From Flavobacteriales bacterium (GTDB lineage: Bacteria; Bacteroidota; Bacteroidia; Flavobacteriales_D; Sanyastnellaceae), in the NCBI GenBank assembly GCA_030728235.1, contig JANRAA010000276.1:5637-14762 (forward strand): a stretch of DNA of 9,126 nucleotides, in the 5' to 3' direction. A program made the position numbers and the translations under genes. This document shows, one piece after another, positions 1 to 6,900 of the stretch. Within the stretch, counting starts at the first letter, position 1; the number at the start of each line of letters is the position of its first letter. The notes under the pieces were generated by a model. It worked only from the letters and a program-made list of their open reading frames with translations. It was not told the origin of the DNA and searched no databases.

Positions 1-833
1 AGCTCTGGCGGAGTATTCTCAAGACAGCTCAGAATAGCTTCTTCAATTTTGGCGATGCTTTTATCGAGTGCGTGTGCGATTTCAATGTACGACACGTGAA
101 TTTCTTTTGGAATACCTGTCATCAAATCTCGTCCGCGAACAGCATAGTCTGCAGGTGGGTTGTCGAGTTCTGGCAAAGCAGCCCCTACTTCAATTTTGAT
201 TTGCTCTGCGGTGCGCTCACCAATAAGGATGTTGTGTTGGCGGCGCATGTATTCTTCAATGTCTTGGGTGAATTCATCTCCCGCAACACGGATGTTTTTA
301 TCTGTTACAATACCGCCCAAGGCGATTACTGCGATTTCTGAGGTACCACCACCTATGTCGATGATCATGTTCCCCATCGGCTCTTCAACATCGATACCGA
401 TACCGATTGCAGCAGCCATGGGCTCGTGAATGAGGTAAACTTCTTTCGCTCCTGCGTGCTCTGCACTGTCTTTAACAGCACGTTTTTCAACTTCAGTAAT
501 GCCAGAAGGAATACAAATAACCATGCGAAGTGATGGTGCAAACCACGATCTTCCTTTGCTGATCATCTTGATCATTCCCTTGATCATGTCTTCAGCCGAT
601 TGGAAGTCGGCAATAACACCATCTTTAAGCGGACGAATGGTCTTGATATTTTCATGGGTCTTCCCATGCATCTGTTGCGCCTGTCTGCCTATTGCAACAG
701 TTTTATTGGTCGTTCTGTCTTTAGCAACAATCGACGGTTCGTCCACAACAACCTTGTCGTTGTAGTAGATAATTGTGTTTGCAGTCCCCAAATCAATGGC
801 GATCTCTTGCATGAAAAAATTAAAAAGCCCCAT
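1..833 (-). CDS. mreB: Rod shape-determining protein MreB, C-terminus cut off by window edge
   Basis: Bacterial actin homologue. MreB polymerises on the inner face of the cytoplasmic membrane and guides the elongation-type peptidoglycan machinery. I translated this frame by hand; it is open to the window's left edge and gives 277 residues. Visible actin-fold ATPase motifs are phosphate-1 (AIDLGTANT, residues 12-20) and phosphate-2 (IDIGGGTSEIAVI, about 158-170). Family signatures KTHENIKTIRPLKDGVIADF (58-77) and YLIHEPMAAAIGIG (133-146) are also clear. The family is usually about 340 residues, so roughly the last 65, including the adenosine-binding loop, lie outside. I chose the ATG at 831-833 (MGLFNFF) because an AAGGAGG sits just upstream; an in-frame ATG at residue 8 (810-812) is the alternative. 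The gene follows purH on the same strand after 94 bp. In Bacteroidota it is normally followed by mreC and mreD, which would lie to the left of this window. Confidence 0.97.
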   Translation of the reverse strand, partial: MGLFNFFMQEIAIDLGTANTIIYYNDKVVVDEPSIVAKDRTTNKTVAIGRQAQQMHGKTHENIKTIRPLKDGVIADFQSAEDMIKGMIKMISKGRSWFAPSLRMVICIPSGITEVEKRAVKDSAEHAGAKEVYLIHEPMAAAIGIGIDVEEPMGNMIIDIGGGTSEIAVIALGGIVTDKNIRVAGDEFTQDIEEYMRRQHNILIGERTAEQIKIEVGAALPELDNPPADYAVRGRDLMTGIPKEIHVSYIEIAHALDKSIAKIEEAILSCLENTPPE

Positions 834-836
834 GGT

Positions 837-843
837 CCTCCTT
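837..843 (-). promoter_or_regulatory. Shine-Dalgarno-like site of mreB
   Basis: On the minus strand AAGGAGG ends three bases before the ATG at 833-831. It is a full anti-16S match but unusually close to the start codon. It is the best argument for the MGLFNFF start over the ATG seven codons later, which would be about 24 bases away. Strong Shine-Dalgarno sequences are uncommon in Bacteroidota, so it may have little effect. Confidence 0.5.
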
Positions 844-864
844 GTAAGTGCTTAGCCTTAAGCG

Positions 865-872
865 CAAATATA
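865..872 (-). promoter_or_regulatory. Candidate mreB -7 promoter element (TATATTTG)
   Basis: The minus strand reads TATATTTG, an exact match to the Bacteroidota -7 consensus TAnnTTTG. It lies 31 bp upstream of the mreB ATG, which would give a short leader of about 25 bases. I see no convincing TTG/TTTG -33 element at the expected spacing of about 17-23 bases, so this may be weak or fortuitous. If real, mreB can be transcribed independently of purH. Confidence 0.35.
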
Positions 873-927
873 GACAATGCAGCAAGATAGAATGAATCTT
901 ACAGCAATCGTATGCGTTTTTTTTCTA

Positions 928-2457
928 TTAGTGCTTAAAGTGACGGTATCCGGTAAAGTACATCGCCATTTTGTGTTCGTTGCAATAGGTGATGCTCAAG
1001 TCATCTTTTACCGACCCTCCAGGCTGAACTACCGCGTGAATTCCTTCATTACCAGCCAATTCCACACAGTCAGGGAAAGGGAAGAAAGCGTCAGAAGCCA
1101 TCACTGCTCCATTCAAATCGAAACCGAAACTTTTTGCTTTGTGTACTGCTTGCGACAAGGCGTCAACACGAGATGTCTGCCCTGTGCCACTGGCCAACAA
1201 TTGCTTGTTTTTTGCAAAAACGATGGTGTTCGACTTGGTGTGCTTCACAAGTTTGTTAGCGAAAACCAAATCTTCAAGTTCACGTTCGTTTGCCAATTCT
1301 TTTGTTACGGCATCAAAACCAGCTACCTGATCTGTGTGTAGGTCGCGGTCTTGTGCTAAGAATCCATTCAGTGCAGTGCGCACCATGACACGAGGCAATT
1401 GGCTGTGCTTTTGAATCAGAATGACGCGATTCTTCTTGGTCATCAAGACATCAATCGCCTCTTTTTCATATTTCGGTGCGATGATTACCTCACAAAACAA
1501 TTCGTTTATTTCTTGGGCTGTTGCCTGATCAATTGTGCCATTGGCAATCAGCACTCCGCCGAAGGCAGATACAGGGTCTCCGGCCAAAGCATCTTTGTAT
1601 GCCTCATGCATGGTTTTGCGGGTTGCCAAACCACATGCATTGTTGTGCTTTAAAATTGCAAATGTTGGCTCGTCGCTTTCGAATTCTTTCATCAACTGCA
1701 CAGCGGCATCAACATCCAACAAGTTGTTGAATGAAAGTGCTTTGCCATGAAGTTTATCAAACATGCCGTCGAAGTCACCAAAAAAGTATCCGCGCTGGTG
1801 CGGGTTTTCGCCGTACCTCAGCGCTGTACCACCCAAAAAGCTCTCTTTCAGCATGATTTCTGAATCACCAGCAAAATAGCGGTAAATCATGGTGTCGTAA
1901 TGCGAAGAAACATTGAAGGCCTCTGCCGCCAAGGCTTTTCTGTCTTCCAAGCGAGAATACCCATCTTGTTCTTGCAACAGGTTGAGGAGGTTTAAATATT
2001 GCGATTGTGAAGGAACAATGACGGTGTCGTTGTAATTCTTTGCCGCAGCACGAATCAGTGATATTCCGCCGATGTCGATTTTCTCAATAATTTCATCGTG
2101 GCTGGCGCCAGAAGCCAATGTGGCCTCAAATGGATATAAATCTACAATCACCAAATCAATCGCAGGAATTCCGAACTCTGTCATCTGATCAATATCGTCT
2201 TTCAACGATCGACGACCCAAAATGCCACCAAAAACTTTCGGGTGAAGGGTTTTCACGCGCCCTCCAAGGATGGATGGATAGCTGGTGAGGTCTTCAACAG
2301 CAACAACAGTCCCGCCCATTGCTTCTATTGCGGTTTGTGTACCGCCGGTACTGTAAATGGTTACTCCGAGTCGGATGAGCTCTTTTACGATTGGTTCTAA
2401 TCCGTCTTTGTTAAAAACGGAAATGAGCGCGCTTTCAATGCGTTTCATTTCTTCCAT
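928..2457 (-). CDS. purH: Bifunctional AICAR formyltransferase / IMP cyclohydrolase (PurH)
   Basis: Cytosolic enzyme for the last two steps of de novo purine synthesis: it formylates AICAR with 10-formyl-tetrahydrofolate to FAICAR, then closes the ring to IMP. It has 509 residues, a normal full length. The N-terminal MGS-like cyclohydrolase domain spans about residues 5-150, with SVFNKDGL (13-20), YSTGGT (35-40) and GGRVKTLHPKVFGGILGRR (65-83). The transformylase domain follows, with LRYGENPHQRG (213-223), the catalytic Lys-His in KHNNACG (K270-H271) and DPVSAFGG (294-301). It closes with FFPFPDCVELA, QPGGSVKDD and the terminal FTGYRHFKH typical of the family. No disruption is seen. The start is the ATG at 2457; an ATG three codons in is possible. 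A -7 box lies about 30 bp upstream. The neighbour mreB follows on the same strand and may be co-transcribed; no terminator hairpin separates them. Confidence 0.98.
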   Translation of the reverse strand: MEEMKRIESALISVFNKDGLEPIVKELIRLGVTIYSTGGTQTAIEAMGGTVVAVEDLTSYPSILGGRVKTLHPKVFGGILGRRSLKDDIDQMTEFGIPAIDLVIVDLYPFEATLASGASHDEIIEKIDIGGISLIRAAAKNYNDTVIVPSQSQYLNLLNLLQEQDGYSRLEDRKALAAEAFNVSSHYDTMIYRYFAGDSEIMLKESFLGGTALRYGENPHQRGYFFGDFDGMFDKLHGKALSFNNLLDVDAAVQLMKEFESDEPTFAILKHNNACGLATRKTMHEAYKDALAGDPVSAFGGVLIANGTIDQATAQEINELFCEVIIAPKYEKEAIDVLMTKKNRVILIQKHSQLPRVMVRTALNGFLAQDRDLHTDQVAGFDAVTKELANERELEDLVFANKLVKHTKSNTIVFAKNKQLLASGTGQTSRVDALSQAVHKAKSFGFDLNGAVMASDAFFPFPDCVELAGNEGIHAVVQPGGSVKDDLSITYCNEHKMAMYFTGYRHFKH

Positions 2458-2486
2458 GGTGCTAATTTGGGTGCTGAAATAGGGCG

Positions 2487-2494
2487 CAAAAGTA
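2487..2494 (-). promoter_or_regulatory. Candidate purH -7 promoter element (TACTTTTG)
   Basis: The minus strand reads TACTTTTG, an exact TAnnTTTG match ending 29 bases before the purH ATG. Transcription would start near 2480, leaving a leader of about 23 bases. Around the expected -33 position the strand is T-rich (CCTTTTAAA, about 2511-2519) but lacks a clean TTTG, so only the -7 part is well supported. Confidence 0.45.
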
Positions 2495-2532
2495 GGCTTT
2501 TAAAGACTTATTTAAAAGGTGAAAACACGCAA

Positions 2533-2602
2533 ACTTGTCACGCGTTTTCCACGTTTTTTGGTTTTGAAATGGACAGACAACTTGTCTATAAATGTGACAA
2601 GT
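2533..2602. repeat. Three CTTGTC/GACAAG copies in the purH/permease divergent region
   Basis: ACTTGTCAC at 2533-2541 and its exact reverse complement GTGACAAGT at 2594-2602 form a 9-bp inverted repeat with a 52-bp spacer. Between them, at 2576-2586, is the near-palindrome GACAA-C-TTGTC, which contains a third copy of the hexamer. All lie between the two divergent start codons, a reasonable place for an operator. I do not recognise the motif as a known regulator's box, and a regulatory role is inference. Confidence 0.35.
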
Positions 2603-2627
2603 GGTGAATCCACATATGCGAGTGATG

Positions 2628-2656
2628 TTGGCACTTTAGCAATCCTATGTAATTTG
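2628..2656 (+). promoter_or_regulatory. Weak candidate promoter for the ABC permease
   Basis: TTG at 2628-2630 is followed after 19 bases by TAATTTG at 2650-2656, a one-base-short version of TAnnTTTG. The element ends only five bases before the ATG at 2662, so transcription from here would give an almost leaderless message. No Shine-Dalgarno sequence precedes that ATG. The match is imperfect and another promoter further upstream is possible. Confidence 0.22.
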
Positions 2657-2661
2657 CACGT

Positions 2662-3909
2662 ATGTTGTATCTCCGATTTTTAAAGGAAAGTTTTCTGTTC
2701 GCATGGTCGGCAATTGTTGTAAATAAGCTGCGGACTTTGCTATCGCTTACAGGTGTGATGGTTGGGATATTTGTCATTTCAGCAGTGTTTACCATGGTCG
2801 ATTCTATGGAGGCAAGCTTGAAAGACACTTTCAACATGATCAGTGATGATGTCTTGTTTGTCCAAAAATGGCCGTGGGGGCCTGAAGGCGATGGCGAATA
2901 TGAATGGTGGAAGTATTTTCAACGCCGCCAGCCGTCGATGCGCGACATGGAGAATTTGAAAGGCCGATTGAATAATGCACAAGCCATTGCTTTTCAGGTT
3001 GGTGATGCGGGAATTGCGTCGAACCGCAACAACACCATGGACAATATTTCCATTGCTGGCATATCCAACGATTACAATCAATGTGTGAATTTAGACATCG
3101 CCGAAGGGAGATATTTTACGGAAGGTGAGTTCAACGGGGGCAAGAACTTGGCAATTATAGGCGCCGACATAGCCGATATGCTTTTTCCGGAGGGGAATGC
3201 ACTTGGCAAGGAGATGAAGCTTAAAGGCCTGAAGGTTACTGTTGTTGGTATTTTTGCCAAGGAAGGCTCATCAATCATCTCCGATGGCTTTGATAAAATG
3301 GCGATGGTGCCAGCGCGCTTTGCTCAGCGGATAATGAATGTCCGTGAATTGGATTCTGGCATTGTAGTCAAAGTAAAAGAAGGGTCAACCAATGCTCAGC
3401 TTAAAGATGAGATAATCCAACAGTTTAGAGCCATTCGCAAGGTGAGACCGAAACAAGAGAACGATTTTAGCATCAATCAAATGGATATGCTGACTGGTTT
3501 TATTGATTCGGTATTCACACAAGTGGAATTGGTGGGCTGGTTCATCGGTATCTTTGCAATTCTTGTAGGGTGCTTTAGCATCGCTAATATTATGTTTGTT
3601 TCTGTTCGTGAGCGGACGAAAATCATTGGCATTCAAAAGGCATTAGGTGCCAAAAACAACTTCATTTTACAGCAGTTTTTATTCGAGGCTGTAGCATTGT
3701 GTATTTTCGGAGCGCTATTGGCCTTTGGGTTGATTGCTTTGATTGTGGCTTTGATAAACGCTATGGATATCGGACTAACTGTAGGGATCTATTTTTCAAG
3801 GTTTCTAACAGCCATGATAATCGCTGTAGCATCAGGCTTAATTGCTGGTATTGCCCCAGCGTTGCAGGCCGCTCGCATGGATCCTGTTGATGCAATGCGC
3901 GCAAAATAA
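2662..3909 (+). CDS. MacB/FtsX-family ABC transporter permease
   Basis: Inner-membrane permease subunit of an ABC transporter of the MacB/LolC/FtsX type, 415 residues, normal for a four-helix member. The layout is textbook: an N-terminal helix (about residues 25-47), a large periplasmic domain (about 48-288), then three helices (about 290-313, 337-366, 380-402). After helix 2 comes the conserved loop RERTKIIGIQKALGAKN (316-332), which contacts the ATPase. The C-terminus ARMDPVDAMRAK matches the usual ending. Family members act as export pumps, lipoprotein extractors or mechanotransmission devices; the sequence does not say which, and I cannot name a substrate. No ATPase or periplasmic adaptor gene is adjacent: purH is divergent and the next gene is convergent, so the partner must be encoded elsewhere. 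The start is the ATG at 2662; the next in-frame ATG is at residue 33, inside the first helix. I recall a permease beside purH in other Flavobacteria-like genomes. Confidence 0.93.
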   Translation: MLYLRFLKESFLFAWSAIVVNKLRTLLSLTGVMVGIFVISAVFTMVDSMEASLKDTFNMISDDVLFVQKWPWGPEGDGEYEWWKYFQRRQPSMRDMENLKGRLNNAQAIAFQVGDAGIASNRNNTMDNISIAGISNDYNQCVNLDIAEGRYFTEGEFNGGKNLAIIGADIADMLFPEGNALGKEMKLKGLKVTVVGIFAKEGSSIISDGFDKMAMVPARFAQRIMNVRELDSGIVVKVKEGSTNAQLKDEIIQQFRAIRKVRPKQENDFSINQMDMLTGFIDSVFTQVELVGWFIGIFAILVGCFSIANIMFVSVRERTKIIGIQKALGAKNNFILQQFLFEAVALCIFGALLAFGLIALIVALINAMDIGLTVGIYFSRFLTAMIIAVASGLIAGIAPALQAARMDPVDAMRAK

Positions 3910-3940
3910 ACAAGCCCACCTCTTTCGAAATGGGCTCGTT
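3909..3940 (-). terminator. Hairpin in convergent gap, probable terminator
   Basis: A 10-bp stem (3909-3918 with 3931-3940) encloses a 12-base loop. On the minus strand the single mismatch becomes a G-U pair, so the stem is complete, and it is followed by the T-rich TTATTTTG. It therefore suits termination of the minus-strand mosaic gene, about 38 bases after its stop. On the plus strand the stem begins at the last base of the permease stop codon but lacks a T tract, so termination that way is less certain. Confidence 0.55.
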
Positions 3941-3978
3941 CTGCTAGAAACATGAGTATTAACTCAAACGAATGAAGA

Positions 3979-6900
3979 TTATTGGTTTATGATGAACTCG
4001 TAAGTCAACAAGATTTCATCTTCAGAAGCAATGTTCATGGTGTAGAATCCTACAGACAAAGCCGAAAGATCTATACTGTATGGGTTAGCCTGCAGTGTGC
4101 TGTACTTCTGGTCGATCACAACTTGTCCTACTAAATTGTAAACAACCACATTCACCTTGCTGTCAATCGCCATCTTAGGCGTGAACATCATCTGTGTGCC
4201 TGTCATAGAAGTGTTGATCTTGCTCACTGTTTCCTGATCTGTAATCAACGCCAGGTCTTCGTTAGAAAGGTCAGCAGCGTTGCCTGTTACATGGATCGTT
4301 GTTTCGTAAACATGCGTGCAATCATCGTTAGATGCTGTCAGTTTCACTACGTAATCACCTGCAGACTGGTATACGTGTTGCGGGTTTACCGAAAGAAGGT
4401 CGGTTGTTCCATCGCCAAAATCCCACGCGTAGCTAGTAGCATTCAATGATTCGTTGTGGAAGAATGCAGACCCTCCGTTCGAAAGCAAAACAATGCTGCT
4501 TGAAGGATGGAAGTTCGACACAACTGCATCAGGATTGTTCAGATTCAACTCATTGAAAACAAACGTATAACCGCAACTAGAGGTCGCTTGCAATGAATAG
4601 ATCGATGCTGGTAGTCCGGTGATTGTCGAATCCGCATTGATTGCCGATAGTGTGGATACCAATTCAGCATTTTCGTTGAGGAGTTGGACATCCCAGGTGT
4701 AGCCAGAAGTCGGACTAACGGTGATTGATCCGCTTGCGTTGTCGATACACAAAGAAGTTTCAGTAGCGTAGTCAACTTCCATTGGAGCGGCAGCTGTTAC
4801 TTGCACCACTTCGGTTGAAGAAGCGCAGTGCTCGTTAGCATTGCTCACTGTAACTGTGTAGAATCCAGGCAACAAATCTTCCATTGAATCGGCAGTTGTC
4901 ATGCCTTCTACATTTCGGATTACTGTGCCCATTTCATTTTCCCAAACATAGGTCCATGGCGCTTGTCCATACCCTTGAGCAATCACACGTCCATCTTCAG
5001 CTTCCGGACAAGTTTCAGCAAGTACGCTAACCTGCAGAGGAGCAGAGACACGCAATGCAAAACGGTTTTCGGTAGTTTCAGGGGTTACTGTGAAAGGGTA
5101 TTCATCATTCACATTGAAAGGCACGAAGACATTTAGTTCACGATCTTCAAGAATGAAGCACATGCTGCTATCAAAACTATCGATCATATCGTTTTTCAAG
5201 ATGAGTGAGGTGTTTTGACCAGGACGGAAAAGTAGGTCTACGACGAGATCTTCTTCTGGTATCGGTAACATAGCGATACTCATTGGGAAGGTCTCCGCGC
5301 TATCAGGCACTGTTGCTAAGCTAGGTAAGGCAGGGTTTGGGGAAAAGAGTTTGAAACCTTCGATTTCTTCGTCGTATCCCGATGCAGCAAGCGCATGGAA
5401 ACCAATTACGGTCTCGTCGTAGACATTTTCTTGTTGGGTCAATAATTTAATTCTTACTAAAGAGTTCAGGTTTGGATCTTCTTCACGCATGAAGACACCT
5501 TGTGCTGTAGACTTTGCCGATTCGCGGATTGTAAGCGCAGGGTTGGCTGAAGTAGCCTTTACCCAAAAGGCTTGGAATGGGCCTATCAAGTTGGTTAAGC
5601 TTCCTACACTAACGCCATTTGAATATGTAGAATATTGTCCGTTGATAGGATCATAAGCGTAAATCGTATTGCTCAATCGGGTTTTTGTCCATCCGTTGTT
5701 GCTTATCCAGTTCACGGTGCACGGGTAAGGGTTTGCAATCAAATTCCACCCAATATCATTCGCGCCTGAGCCATTCGCGTTGTATGTCAAATCATAGTTG
5801 ACATTGCCACGTGGAAAATCACCTTGTACTTCCAACAATGTTGGAGACTGAGCAAAATAAGTGAAGTATCCTTTTTTCGGGTCGATGGTTTCTGTAACAC
5901 CACTTATCGATTCGAAACCTTCATTCATTCCACCTGGTGCACTCTCGTTGTATGTCCGAATGTTCGACCATGGATTTGCCGCATTCGGGTAGTTCGGGTA
6001 ATCAGCACCTGCAAATCCGGTGGTTGGTATATCATCATTCCATTGCTCAAAAGTGGCATTTGTTGCTGGAGAGCACAGCATTCGCCATGATCCAGAGGCA
6101 GCAGGGAAAAAACGCTGCATCTCAATGGTTTCACCAATGATGTCGGAGCCGGCACTTGTCTGTGATATCATCCCCGTAAAGTTCGCATCACTCGAAAGCG
6201 TTAACAGATGTCCGTCTAGCTCCAAATACCCGCTCGAAAGTGTAATAAATCCTTTAACACTGATCGGCGAAAGCAAGTGAACGGAGTTCGATTTGTTCAA
6301 ACGCAGTTCGTAGAAGTTTGTAGTTGCAGTAGATGCCGATTTGATGTTTTGGTCGGTGGCAGCTCTAAATTCAACACGACCTGCTGTTGGGTTTATTGTT
6401 CCTTTGTTGATGAAATCACCATAAACGCGCAGTCTGCCATTCGAGTTTCCAAAGTTCAAAGCAGAGTTATCATCGATGATGATGTTTTTTACGTTGATAC
6501 TGGCTGTTAGACTCGGGTCGTAGTTGGTAGATTGAATACGAACGTTTGCTGTGGTGGAGTTCGGCGAAACATTTCCTGCCCAGTTACCGGTGTTTGTCCA
6601 AGAGGTGCTAAACGCCCCTGTCCATACGAATTCTGAGTTGTTGCAATAGTTATTAGATACCGATGTTCCGAAGTTTGAGGTTCCTGAATATTGGTAAATG
6701 GTATTGCCAAATTTATCTGTTATTCTATAGGTGCCGTTCTCGTTACAACCATTGTATTGCGAACCGCTAAAACCGTCGCCAAATGAGTCAAGAATTTCAA
6801 TGGTGTAGCATCCCACAGGCAAACAAATTTCCTGGGTTACTGGAGGATTTGTCGGCGCAAGGTCTGGATAAGTTCCTTGGGCTGCGCTGTAGATAATGTC

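Noticed and set aside
559..590. Three TGATCA hexamers in close succession
   Set aside because: They arise from the mreB codons for MIKGMIKMIS and are explained by the protein sequence.
841..868. Short GCTTA/TAAGC hairpin upstream of mreB
   Set aside because: It has only five base pairs and no T tract, so it cannot be supported as a terminator between purH and mreB or as a regulatory leader.
877..1341. 154-codon plus-strand open frame
   Set aside because: It lies inside purH on the opposite strand, has no recognisable protein features, and purH is fully supported by its motifs.
3385..3636. Minus-strand open frame inside the permease
   Set aside because: It is antisense to the well-supported permease, with no domain or initiation signal.
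5824..6280. Several overlapping open frames on both strands inside the mosaic gene
   Set aside because: They are shadows of the long minus-strand frame, whose translation shows continuous recognisable modules through this stretch.
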